Of a DNA stretch of 64,000 nucleotides, positions 46,861 to 55,846 are shown piece after piece. A program made the translations under genes and the position numbers. Source of the stretch: Pseudoalteromonas luteoviolacea (GTDB taxonomy: Bacteria; Pseudomonadota; Gammaproteobacteria; Enterobacterales; Alteromonadaceae). How positions within the stretch are numbered: the first letter of the stretch is position 1; the number at the start of each line of letters is the position of its first letter. A model generated the notes under the pieces. That model had not been told where the DNA came from and searched no databases. It saw only the letters and a program-made list of their open reading frames with translations. The stretch is from the NCBI RefSeq assembly GCF_001750165.1, contig NZ_CP015412.1:496001-560000 (forward strand). The letters run 5' to 3'.

Positions 46861-49184
46861 TGCCTTGTATTGACTCGGAAATTAACCAGGAAAAGAACAG
46901 AGCTAAACAGTGGATATTTAATAATAGCGCCCAGTTCAAAATTTTATCTGAACAAGCTTTATTAGCTGAAATTGAAAAAGTAACCTTGCCCTCCAAAGAG
47001 GCTGTAAGCATGGAAAAAGTCCTTGTACTAGGCGCTACTAATCATGCCACACTTATTGAAGAAATGCTTCAAGAACTACACAAACAGGCTAAAAAGGCGC
47101 TCTTTTTCGACATTGGAACAGCTTCTTGCATCTACGACTTATTGTATTTGACGAAAATAGGTCAACAGCGTTTTTTACACTGTGAGTTCTGTAAAGATCA
47201 ACTCGATGAGTTACGGTCATTTATTGAAGAAGACATCGCTAGGATAAAGTTTCAAAATGTTCAATCTGATCCACTCCCCTCAGAGCTGGTTGAAATAAAA
47301 CAGAAGGTGAGTTTTAGTGAGCATTCGGTACGTACCCAGTTAAAAAAGCTTTTCTGGCCTGAAAATAGGAATTCTTTTGTACTTTCAAACCATACAACAG
47401 GTGATATAAACACGCCTGCAGTCAGAGCATATAAGAACAAAGTTACATCAGATCCTTTAGCTCAAACAACTCAGGGCGCTTTATCATTTTTGGAGATGGC
47501 GATCACACACTGTTGTGAGCGTTTTTTATCAAATAATGGCAATCGCTTAAAAGCCAATATGCGAGTGTTTCGGGTCGATGTAAAACACCAACAGTTCGAT
47601 GATAGTGGTTCTGTAAAAAAGCGTCGAAGCATCTCCCCCACTGTTACAACAAGACTTTGGAAACATGAAGCACGCAAAGGTATAGAACTATTTATTTGTG
47701 AGCAACTCTCATCTATGCCGAATGGTCGTTACGATATCGTTTATGCGCACTGCTATTTAGAATTCAATCAATCTCAAAAGCTTCTCACACAATTTTACCG
47801 CCCAAATAAGCTATGGAAGCGGTTACATGCACTGCTTACCCAGCAGCTTTACTACAGCGTGTTAAATGAAATGAAGGCTTTTACTCCCTATATCATAACT
47901 ACAGAAAGTTTAGATGATATTTATACAGTTCTAGAATCAAATAAGGTGTTAACTAGTAAAGAGCTAGAGAGCGTTTTGCTTAAATTGCAACTTGATAGAG
48001 GTATGGCAGGCGACACAGAACTACACCTATGGACGTTAATATTAAACCAAGGCAATTTTAATTGGCAAAATCATATGCCGATATTGATTCAGTTGTTTGA
48101 TAGTTTAACGGGTTGTGATCCAGAAGAACGTACCCAGCTTCTAGAAAATATATTAAACATTTTGCCAACTACACCGACTCTTACCGAGATTCGACTTTTG
48201 AATCAGATAGTGATGCAATTAGGGTTAAATGATGCAGAACCCCATTTCACTTTTTGTAACATGATGCTTAACTTAATTGGTAATCAGGCTGTTCCAGATG
48301 ATGTATATTCAGAGCTGGCATTAATTTATAATAAAGTTGAAACACTCTCTAATTTAGATGCTATACACTCTTATTTGCTCAGCAAAGTGACAGATAAAAA
48401 GCAGCTATCGGAGGGTTATAAAACAATCCAACCTATTTGCATACAGCTGTTTAAACTGAGTTTTATTGAAAAGTTTGAAAAGTTGACCTTTGTCGATAAA
48501 CTTGCTGTTCCTATCATTGACCAGATTGATACTCAGTTAAACCATAGTGGCTACAGTGTTGAGTCTATTCGCCCAATATTAAAAGCGATGATTGAGTTTA
48601 ATCAATGTAAAAATCCACCTTCTAGCAACTTCGTTTTTTCGACCCTAAATCTATTATTAAAATACGATGTTGCGCCGTATAGCAAAGAGATGCTTAACAT
48701 CTGGAAAGTTGCACTTAAAGATAGCTTTGATTGTGATGATAAATATGTTTATCAAGTTTCAGGCTTGCTATTTAAATTTTTTATATACCAAGAAAGTAAT
48801 AGGAATGATATTTTAGAACACATATCAGAATCAATATTTGAAGGAATTAACAAAGATGTATTAATTAAATCTATAATCAGCACAATAAAGCATCATTTAA
48901 AATCTTGTGATTATGATCAAAGTGCTTGGTCGCGATGTATGGCGGGTTTAAGTTATTTAATTAAAAAATTAAATATTGAAAATTTAGTATCAGAAACAAT
49001 AAAAAGTAGCTATGAGCATAAATTTTATGAATATGACCTAGTAGATAGTTGGTTTGAATTTATTGAAACGGCTTTCATATGTAATGATAACACTACATTT
49101 GCAAAAAGTTGGAAGAGATTACAACTGAAATTGTTAGCCGCGCGCAATGAACAAGGAGAAAGCATACCCGACTTACCAATGTGA
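46860..49184 (+). CDS. 774-residue partner protein of the MoxR/vWA pair, unknown function
   Basis: Soluble, no signal peptide. The first 400 residues are mixed alpha/beta (EKVLVLGATNHATLIEEMLQ, KKALFFDIGTASCIYDLLYL) and the rest is helical, repeat-like. I do not recognise a family. ATG at 46860 overlaps the DUF58 stop by one base, so it is translationally coupled, which is the main evidence for a joint role; 27 in-frame bases before it are unlikely to be used. It may be an adaptor or the remodelled client of the ATPase. Last gene of the operon; it converges on the repeat-protein gene. Confidence 0.7.
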   Translation: MPCIDSEINQEKNRAKQWIFNNSAQFKILSEQALLAEIEKVTLPSKEAVSMEKVLVLGATNHATLIEEMLQELHKQAKKALFFDIGTASCIYDLLYLTKIGQQRFLHCEFCKDQLDELRSFIEEDIARIKFQNVQSDPLPSELVEIKQKVSFSEHSVRTQLKKLFWPENRNSFVLSNHTTGDINTPAVRAYKNKVTSDPLAQTTQGALSFLEMAITHCCERFLSNNGNRLKANMRVFRVDVKHQQFDDSGSVKKRRSISPTVTTRLWKHEARKGIELFICEQLSSMPNGRYDIVYAHCYLEFNQSQKLLTQFYRPNKLWKRLHALLTQQLYYSVLNEMKAFTPYIITTESLDDIYTVLESNKVLTSKELESVLLKLQLDRGMAGDTELHLWTLILNQGNFNWQNHMPILIQLFDSLTGCDPEERTQLLENILNILPTTPTLTEIRLLNQIVMQLGLNDAEPHFTFCNMMLNLIGNQAVPDDVYSELALIYNKVETLSNLDAIHSYLLSKVTDKKQLSEGYKTIQPICIQLFKLSFIEKFEKLTFVDKLAVPIIDQIDTQLNHSGYSVESIRPILKAMIEFNQCKNPPSSNFVFSTLNLLLKYDVAPYSKEMLNIWKVALKDSFDCDDKYVYQVSGLLFKFFIYQESNRNDILEHISESIFEGINKDVLIKSIISTIKHHLKSCDYDQSAWSRCMAGLSYLIKKLNIENLVSETIKSSYEHKFYEYDLVDSWFEFIETAFICNDNTTFAKSWKRLQLKLLAARNEQGESIPDLPM

Positions 49185-49249
49185 TTAAATACCACCAATT
49201 TGACTCATGAACTCTTTTCGATTTATGTGGAAGCTGTTAGTTGCTTCTT

Positions 49250-50890
49250 TTATTTTATGATTTTTACTAGTCTGAATGAGTAGTAGCTGTCTGTGCTGAG
49301 ATTTATAGTTATTTTAACAGGCTTTGTTGTTCTGAGTGCATTTGGGTCACCTTGAATTGCTTTAAAACCTCGATTTTGAAATGCTTTAGGTAAACACTTG
49401 TTGTTATCTGATTGATTCCAGACTGTACAACTCGGTACATTATCCTGCGGTAGTATTGTGCTGTTTTGACTATACAGTGTGTCGAGCTCAGCGATGGTGG
49501 GCAGTCTAAATGTTGTATAAGACGATGCGTTTATATAATTAAGCGCCTTTACAAAGTTTTCTAAGGAAATACACACCGCACTATTTGAAGAAGGAGTTGG
49601 CCCCCCACATGTCCCGATTTTTATGTTGTCATTTATCGAGGTCAAATGTCTTATAAACGCATTATCTATGGGCTGTGAAATTAGCTGATCATCATCAAAT
49701 AGAATACAGGTTTCGATGTGCCCCACAGGGGTATCAAAGCATTTGGTTGGTAAACTAGAAATAATTGGCTCTTTGCCTTTTACAGTCGTCCTTAGTTGTT
49801 GTAATGGTTGAGGCTCTGCCTGATGTACAGTTTGAGGCTCTGCCTGATGTACAGTTTGAGGCTCTGTCTGATGTACAATTTGAGGCTCTGCCTGATGTAC
49901 AGTTTGAGGCTCTGCCTGATGTACAGGTTGAGGCTCTGCCTGATGTACAGTTTGAGGCTCTTCCTGATGTACAGGTTTGGGCTCTTCCTGATGTACAGGT
50001 TGAGGCTCTGCCTGATGTACAGTTTGAGGCTCTGCCTGATGTACAGTTTGAGGCTCTTCCTGATGTACAGTTTGAGGCTCTGCCTGATGTACAGTTTGAG
50101 GCTCTGCCTGATGTACAGTTTGAGGCTCTGCCTGATGTACAGGTTGGGGCTCTTCCTGATGTACAGTTTGAGGCTCTGCCTGATGTACAGTTTGAGGCTC
50201 TTCCTGATGTACTGGTTGTTGCCCCGCCTGATTTACAGGTTGATGTTTAAGGTTGCCAATTATAAAAAGGTCAAATACCGTTATCCCAATGAATGTGAGA
50301 ATAGTGACATATTTAAAATAAGGTAATGTTTTTTTCTCGTTGACTTGTTTAAGAGGCTTAGCAACATTTTGCATCAGATCCTTAAGGCGTGTACGGTCGC
50401 GCATTATATCTTCATACGCTTTTAGAAGTTCAGTATATTTGTGCTCGCCTAATACTTGTACTGTTTCTTCTGCTAGATTAGTTGGAGCATTTTCCGTATT
50501 TTTTAATGCCTCAAACTTAGACTGTATATTTATTGCACGATAAATAATACCTTTAGATCTTTGATTATGTTGATTTAAATCTAAATCATTGATTTGTTCT
50601 GACTCAAAATTGTCATTAGGTTCAGGTTTCGTGGGGAAATCAGCTACTTGCTTCACCAGTAATTTAAGTAGCAGGTACAATAAATTTATAAGCTCGACTA
50701 TTTTCTCTTGCGGGATATTGCCTCGGTCATCTATCCCAGAAAACTCATTTGTTTGTTCAAGCAGTTCAATTGTAAGTCTGTAGGCTTCATAAACAGTAAG
50801 AATATAACTGTGTTGCTTTTGAGCTGTGCCAATATGATTGGTTTCACCAGTTTCTTTTTCTGGGCTTTTGGCTTTTGAACTTGTACTCAT
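49250..50890 (-). CDS. Membrane-anchored repeat protein with DUF1566-like C-terminal domain
   Basis: 546 residues. A soluble helical N-terminal part (1-190), one helix (about 196-214), then about 18 copies of an 8-residue unit (consensus VHQAEPQT, variants with QEE, QTE, KP) at about 217-360, then a C-terminal domain with FRLPTIAELDTLYSQN and YYSFRLVKI, the pattern of the Lcl/DUF1566 fold. Several Cys in that domain are probably paired. The repeats look like a flexible stalk across the periplasm, carrying the domain outward. No signal peptide; type II topology. It converges on the 774-residue gene and probably belongs to the same accessory region. Confidence 0.75.
   Translation of the reverse strand: MSTSSKAKSPEKETGETNHIGTAQKQHSYILTVYEAYRLTIELLEQTNEFSGIDDRGNIPQEKIVELINLLYLLLKLLVKQVADFPTKPEPNDNFESEQINDLDLNQHNQRSKGIIYRAINIQSKFEALKNTENAPTNLAEETVQVLGEHKYTELLKAYEDIMRDRTRLKDLMQNVAKPLKQVNEKKTLPYFKYVTILTFIGITVFDLFIIGNLKHQPVNQAGQQPVHQEEPQTVHQAEPQTVHQEEPQPVHQAEPQTVHQAEPQTVHQAEPQTVHQEEPQTVHQAEPQTVHQAEPQPVHQEEPKPVHQEEPQTVHQAEPQPVHQAEPQTVHQAEPQIVHQTEPQTVHQAEPQTVHQAEPQPLQQLRTTVKGKEPIISSLPTKCFDTPVGHIETCILFDDDQLISQPIDNAFIRHLTSINDNIKIGTCGGPTPSSNSAVCISLENFVKALNYINASSYTTFRLPTIAELDTLYSQNSTILPQDNVPSCTVWNQSDNNKCLPKAFQNRGFKAIQGDPNALRTTKPVKITINLSTDSYYSFRLVKIIK
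49811..50242. repeat. Tandem array of 18 24-bp units inside a coding region
   Basis: Unit AGGCTCTGCCTGATGTACAG plus TTTG, repeated 17 times with point changes (GCC/TCC, TTTG/GTTG, one TCTG), plus one more diverged copy at the 50242 end. Because 24 is a multiple of three, copy-number change by slippage would keep the frame. Two frames on the opposite strand stay open too, but they are artefacts of the repeat. Confidence 0.95.
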
Positions 50891-51220
50891 TTGATTACTG
50901 GCCAGGTTAATATAATCCTATACTTGCTAAACACGTTAAAAATGGTGTGGCATAAAGTTGATACTAAAATCTCGAAATAGCGATCAAAGCTATACTCAAC
51001 TCTATAAACAAACTAACTTAACTGTTTTGTAACAAATTTATCTTACAGTAATTTCAATGCTTAGTTCAATGATTTTATAACAATTACATGGGCTTGGAAG
51101 TTAAACTGGTTTTGGTATCAGTAAAACACAATCGCGTTTGCAATTAATTGTAAATGTTGCATGATGTCAACCGACAATGCCAGCTGGAAAGCTAGTCGCC
51201 TCCCAGCTGGCTGTATTTTA
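50891..51220. other. Intergenic region, nothing recognised
   Basis: AT-rich gap upstream of the repeat-protein gene and downstream of the ricin-domain gene. No clear terminator or RNA. It should hold the repeat-protein promoter. Confidence 0.4.
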
Positions 51221-53026
51221 TCAGTTCGAAATAACCACGTTGTTGTGCCTTGTTAACACTGGGCAATCCCACAAGTGTGTTCTTGTGAAGTTATGTGGTG
51301 CTGGTGAATCTACACAACGCGATGGCTGTAATACGGTTTTTAATTGACCATTAATGTATTCAAACTGCTGTGTTGGGCTGGTGTTACAGTCCCAAACCAT
51401 GAGTTTTTCACCGTTGTTTGTCGCTGAATTTCTGTAATCTAAGCACTTGTTGTAGTCTACTTTACTCCTCACTTTTCCGTCATTGGTGAATAGCCATTTC
51501 TGGTTCGCACCATTGTGACAGTCGTGCAGCATAATGTCTTGGCCATTGCTTGGATGATACCCTGCAATATCTAAACACTTATCAAATATTTTCATCTCAA
51601 CATGTTTTTCAATGCCAAGGTAATTGTCATTCCAAGTGTGAGGATCTGCGGCTTCAAGCCATCTTACTGTATTTTTCATATTACCTTTACCAGCACTACT
51701 CCAAGAGAATAAATAGTCTGAGTCATTTGGTAAACACAGGTAATTGTCTTGCCATGTATGTGGGTCTGCCAATTCGATGATTTGTGTACAGCGCATGCCG
51801 TCAATTGGGCCTGCAAACGACCATTTCATACCAAGGTCTTTAGATGAACAGAAAAAGTTGTCATGCCAGGTATGCGGATCTGCAGGCTCCTCGGTTTGTA
51901 CACAGTACATACCATCCACTTTACCAAATGATTTAAATGTAAATGATACACCACCAAGAGCTGTGTGCTGGTCCATGGCATGTACACCGGTCAATGCGCT
52001 GATAGACAAATCTTGTTGATTACAATCAACACCGTTCGCTTGTAATCTGCCGTTTTGACATTCTTTGAATACAACTTGTCTTGATGTGCTACCCGCTTGT
52101 AAGCTGATTGGATTTGCACTTGCACCAACCGCTGTCATTTTATGTTGATTTCGTAAAGCTTGCACATCGACCAACGCAAGGAAGTCACTGCTATTCAACG
52201 ATGCAAATGCAAGGCTTACTTTCATCTTCTTAACTGTACTTGATAGGCTTACGCTATTTCCTGATACCTGCAAAGGCGGGTTTTTATGGTAGCCAACAGA
52301 GAACTTTAATTGGTTGTTAGGCGTTCCTGGACTCACAGCCTGAACAAAAAAGCTCATGATCGGTTCGTGGCGGTGAGAATGATGACCATATTTGATGCGT
52401 TCAAGCTCGTTAACGTCAACAGCGACCCCGACTCCTAGGTTACCCTTATTGACCATAAACATCAGAGATTGTGCGCCATCATATGTTTTTACCTGATCCA
52501 CGACGAGCTTTAACGTATTATAATCAATGTCTTTTATTAGGCTGTGTACGATGGTTCTTGCTACTTCAACGTTGTTTTCATTGACCCCATCAACCAATGC
52601 TTCTAATTGACCAAGGTGGTGTGCATTTGTGACTGCAACAGTCGCAAAGTGCTCAAGTGCAGCGAGCTTTTGTTGTTGGTCTGCTACAAATGTACCAATG
52701 TTGTCTAGAGTGGCCAGTTGTTGAGCGAGCGATATGGCTTTATCAGTAATCGCTGAGGAATCAACACCAACAAGGTTAGTTGCGCTGTTTACAACATTTG
52801 CACCATGCCTAAGTGTGTCAATTGCAATAGTTGTTACTGGGCTTGTGACGTGCCTAACTACCTGTGCCACTTGTGAAACAGCACCGCCAATGGTCCCAAT
52901 TGGATCTTTAAAGAAGTCACCTATACTGCCCCAACCAAAAGCATTTGCATGGCTAGTCATCGCCATAGAGCCTGTAATCACAGAGGCGACTATTGCTGAA
53001 TTTACGATCCCTTTTCGTGAACCCAT
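51221..53026 (-). CDS. Exported protein with HTW-repeat and ricin B-type lectin domains
   Basis: About 601 residues. ATG at 53026 chosen: GGAG lies 6 bases upstream, while the TTG at 53038 lies on that site. Signal peptide (MGSRKGIVNSAIVASVITGSMA...HANA), then a helical region (40-200) and strands. Three copies of a roughly 39-residue unit follow at about 380, 419 and 458, each with ADPHTWxDNxxC/G. From about 477 a ricin-type beta-trefoil has three CLD/CVD repeats (KCLDIAGY, KCLDYRNS, RCVDSP) and the QKWLF motif. A secreted glycan-binding toxin or adhesin is plausible; the effector activity is unknown. Confidence 0.8.
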   Translation of the reverse strand: MGSRKGIVNSAIVASVITGSMAMTSHANAFGWGSIGDFFKDPIGTIGGAVSQVAQVVRHVTSPVTTIAIDTLRHGANVVNSATNLVGVDSSAITDKAISLAQQLATLDNIGTFVADQQQKLAALEHFATVAVTNAHHLGQLEALVDGVNENNVEVARTIVHSLIKDIDYNTLKLVVDQVKTYDGAQSLMFMVNKGNLGVGVAVDVNELERIKYGHHSHRHEPIMSFFVQAVSPGTPNNQLKFSVGYHKNPPLQVSGNSVSLSSTVKKMKVSLAFASLNSSDFLALVDVQALRNQHKMTAVGASANPISLQAGSTSRQVVFKECQNGRLQANGVDCNQQDLSISALTGVHAMDQHTALGGVSFTFKSFGKVDGMYCVQTEEPADPHTWHDNFFCSSKDLGMKWSFAGPIDGMRCTQIIELADPHTWQDNYLCLPNDSDYLFSWSSAGKGNMKNTVRWLEAADPHTWNDNYLGIEKHVEMKIFDKCLDIAGYHPSNGQDIMLHDCHNGANQKWLFTNDGKVRSKVDYNKCLDYRNSATNNGEKLMVWDCNTSPTQQFEYINGQLKTVLQPSRCVDSPAPHNFTRTHLWDCPVLTRHNNVVISN

Positions 53027-53448
53027 TTTTTTCTCCAAATTTTTTATTGTTTAATTACACGACGCTCAAAGACGTATAATGACCTTGAGTTAATTTCGTA
53101 AATTACATCAATAAGGTGGTCGTTCCTATTACAGCCCATTACATATGTAAATTATGTGACTTTTTTATTGCAATCTGCAGGCGGAAACTTAATTCAGCCC
53201 TAAAATTGGTTTTTAACCACAAAAATAAGATATACAGCGCCTTTTATCGTCTAAATAAGGTACTTTATTTTGGTTTCAATAACGATAACGCCCAGTAAAC
53301 GGTCGGTTTTTTCTAAGTGAAAGTATAATTCGCCTACTCAGTTTTAAGTTTATTGGCTGGCTCTTTGTAAACAATTGGTCAAATGTGTGTGGTGAAATTA
53401 GATTGTCAGCTACAATTTATAAGTAACTTAATGATTGAGGCATGAATA
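53027..53448. other. Divergent intergenic region
   Basis: No gene supported. It contains a perfect 12-bp palindrome TTACATATGTAA at 53139-53150, which could be an operator for either divergent gene. Confidence 0.4.
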
Positions 53449-54330
53449 GTGAGTTGCAGTGATAAGTTAGCTTTGGTGATGTTGGTGGCTGCTTGTACCT
53501 TTTGTGTAAATGTAAACGCACATGGTGTGCATATTTATCTTGATGACCAATTAGATTTTGAGCTATTGAGCTCTAAGGTCAAGCAACCTGAAAATATCGC
53601 GGGTGCAACTAATCTGCTTGTACTCTCAAAGATTGATGACATGGTGATCCACTATGTTAAATCAAGCCGCAAGCGCGCTATTAAGTCTTTGCAGCAGTCT
53701 AATGTTGCTGCTTGTAATATCAATATGATTAAAAACGAGCAAAGAAAGCGTGAGTACTTGTTTAGCTTACCTGTTAATTTTTACTGGGCACATAAATTAT
53801 ATTCTCATCATGACCTGTCTAAGGCCCCCCTTCCCGTTTTAAACATGCAAAATGAGATATCTTCTCTTCCTGCGCTTTTTAAATCGTATAATCAAACGGC
53901 GATAGTGATAGCTGAAAACTTCTCTTATGGTGACTTTTTAGATGCTCAGCTTGATGAGATTGCCCCAAAAAACTTGATATTCAGGGGGGGGGCAGATCAC
54001 TATGAAACGGTATATCGTATGTTTATTTCTAAGCGTGTTGACTTTCTTCTAAATTATCCCGCTGAATTTCATCGATATAGCAATAATGTTAACTTATCTG
54101 TGCGTTCATATCGCATAGCAGGATCGCCAAAGATCATAGTAGGCCATTTTATGTGCAATAAAACCGAGGTAAGTCGTGAATTTATATCAAAAGTAAATCA
54201 AGTTTTGTTGAATATTTACGATAAACCATCGTTTTTGAATGCACATTTTAACTATTTACCTAAAAAAGAACATCAAGACCTGAAAGCATTTATAGAGCAA
54301 TACTTTATGAACATCTCGCACGCTGATTAG
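53449..54330 (+). CDS. Periplasmic solute-binding-like protein
   Basis: 293 residues, signal peptide to VNAHG, then a fold like the type 2 substrate-binding proteins (SBP_bac_3) related to polar amino acid binders: CNINMIKNEQRKREYLFSLP, then VIAENFSYGDFLDAQLDEI and a YPAEFHRY segment. There is no permease or ATPase gene near, so it may be a sensor or redox/signal ligand binder. Start is GTG at 53449 with GAGG about 9 bases upstream; an ATG six bases earlier hits a stop at once. Divergent from the ricin-domain gene. Confidence 0.7.
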   Translation: MSCSDKLALVMLVAACTFCVNVNAHGVHIYLDDQLDFELLSSKVKQPENIAGATNLLVLSKIDDMVIHYVKSSRKRAIKSLQQSNVAACNINMIKNEQRKREYLFSLPVNFYWAHKLYSHHDLSKAPLPVLNMQNEISSLPALFKSYNQTAIVIAENFSYGDFLDAQLDEIAPKNLIFRGGADHYETVYRMFISKRVDFLLNYPAEFHRYSNNVNLSVRSYRIAGSPKIIVGHFMCNKTEVSREFISKVNQVLLNIYDKPSFLNAHFNYLPKKEHQDLKAFIEQYFMNISHAD

Positions 54331-54554
54331 GGGTGTGAAGGTGACGTAAAAGGACTAAAAATCGGGCCTGACAATGTGGTCAGTATTATTTTTAAAAGTG
54401 CTTAATTTTTTGTCTATGTGATTTTGTATACTATATTCAAAGCTAAGTTAATAATAGGTCGTGGCCACTTTGCTTACTTGATTTAAATAAACCATTGAGC
54501 TCGCAGTCACCATGCCTTAGTATTGAGTCAATTGCAGTCAGATAGTATTACAAT

Positions 54555-54938
54555 ATGGAACTTGTTAGACCCCTAGAACCTATACTTATTATTGATGATG
54601 TTGAAGAAGTACGCAGTTACTTGGTAGACATTTTAGAGAACTTAGGATTCGAAGAAATCTACGAATCAAAGGACTTCACTTCCGCTAAACCTTTGTTAGA
54701 GTCAAAAGCGCCCAACGTGCTATTTTTAGACATTGAACTACCTGATACAGACGGTACGCAAATTCTAGAATATGTGAATGACCAGTTTCCGAACACGCAT
54801 GTGATAATGTGCTCTGGCCATAATAGCCTAGAGAACGTTCAAAATACGTGGGAGCTCGGGGCTAAAGGTTTTATTGCAAAACCCTTTAATGCCAAAAAAG
54901 TCGACACCGTAATGAAAAGGTTAGAAATGATTGCATGA
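54555..54938 (+). CDS. Stand-alone response regulator receiver domain
   Basis: 127 residues, a single CheY-like receiver. Acidic pair IIDDVEEVRSYL (about 13-14), phospho-acceptor Asp in LFLDIELPDTDG (about 57), Ser in IMCSGH and Lys in IAKPFN are all present, so it should be phosphorylated. No output domain. Its stop overlaps the start of the MoxR gene (ATGA), so it is translationally linked to the MoxR-DUF58-transglutaminase operon. No histidine kinase in the window. Confidence 0.88.
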   Translation: MELVRPLEPILIIDDVEEVRSYLVDILENLGFEEIYESKDFTSAKPLLESKAPNVLFLDIELPDTDGTQILEYVNDQFPNTHVIMCSGHNSLENVQNTWELGAKGFIAKPFNAKKVDTVMKRLEMIA

Positions 54939-55846
54939 GCCAACTGACAATAAAGATAATTGAAGATCTCTCCCAACTTATTTTGGGTAAAAATGAGCAA
55001 CTTAAGTTAGCTTTATGTTGTTTGTTGAGCAAAGGACATTTGCTTATTGAAGATTTGCCAGGAATGGGCAAGACTACCCTATCCCATGGTTTGGCTAATG
55101 TACTTGGTTTAAGCTACCAACGTGTTCAATTTACGAGTGACTTGTTACCAGCAGACATAACTGGTTCGAGTATTTTTAATTCTCAAACTCATACTTTCGA
55201 TTTTCATTCAGGGCCAATTTTCAGTCAGATTCTATTGGCAGATGAAATTAATCGTGCCAGTCCGAAAACACAAAGTGCATTGTTAGAAGCCATGGAAGAA
55301 GGCCAAGTTACCATAGACGGTCAAACCCATGCACTTGCCCAACCCTTTTTTGTCATTGCAACTCAAAACCCATTGCACCAGTCAGGTACTCATCCTTTAC
55401 CAGAGTCTCAGCTAGATCGCTTTTTCATGCGAATAAGCCTAGGCTACCCAGATTCAGAAGTTGAGAAAAGTCTGATCTTGCAAGGTAATAAACGACATTT
55501 CGAAACTGAGCAACTGGAATGCAATATCTCTGATCAGCAGCTTTTTGCTCTTCAAGATGAAGTGATGAACGTTAAGCTTTCAGAGCCCGTTGTACAGTAC
55601 ATCCTCGATTTGGTGAGATACACTCGGGATTCTGGCGAGTTTAACGATCCGTTATCACCTCGTGCAAGTATTGCACTTGGTTTATCTGCACGTGCTTATG
55701 CGCTTATATCAGGTCGAGACTATACATTGCCAGATGATGTACAAGCTATATTTGGCTGTGTGGCGGGACATAGGCTAAATATTCCATGCAGTGAGCAGTT
55801 TGAAGTTGTAAATTCAATTTTCAAAAAAGTATCGGTGCCAGTGTAA
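54935..55846 (+). CDS. MoxR-family AAA+ ATPase
   Basis: 303 residues, ordinary MoxR. Walker A DLPGMGKTTLSHGL (about 41), Walker B ILLADEINRASPKTQSALLEAMEE (read in part, about 107), sensor 1 FVIATQNPLHQSGTHPLPES and arginine finger QLDRFFMRI. Lid region SPRASIALGLSARAYAL. First enzyme gene in the classical order MoxR-DUF58-TgpA. The family is thought to remodel protein complexes; in this order its role is uncertain. Confidence 0.93.
   Translation: MSQLTIKIIEDLSQLILGKNEQLKLALCCLLSKGHLLIEDLPGMGKTTLSHGLANVLGLSYQRVQFTSDLLPADITGSSIFNSQTHTFDFHSGPIFSQILLADEINRASPKTQSALLEAMEEGQVTIDGQTHALAQPFFVIATQNPLHQSGTHPLPESQLDRFFMRISLGYPDSEVEKSLILQGNKRHFETEQLECNISDQQLFALQDEVMNVKLSEPVVQYILDLVRYTRDSGEFNDPLSPRASIALGLSARAYALISGRDYTLPDDVQAIFGCVAGHRLNIPCSEQFEVVNSIFKKVSVPV

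Noticed and set aside
49811..50242. CRISPR array
   Set aside because: Units are contiguous 24-mers without spacers, in frame inside a gene.
49765..50326. Two long open frames opposite the repeat-protein gene
   Set aside because: They exist only because a 24-bp repeat has no stops in those frames; there is no plausible start signal or domain.
53116..53298. 60-codon forward open frame in the divergent gap
   Set aside because: No ribosome binding site before its start and no recognisable sequence pattern.
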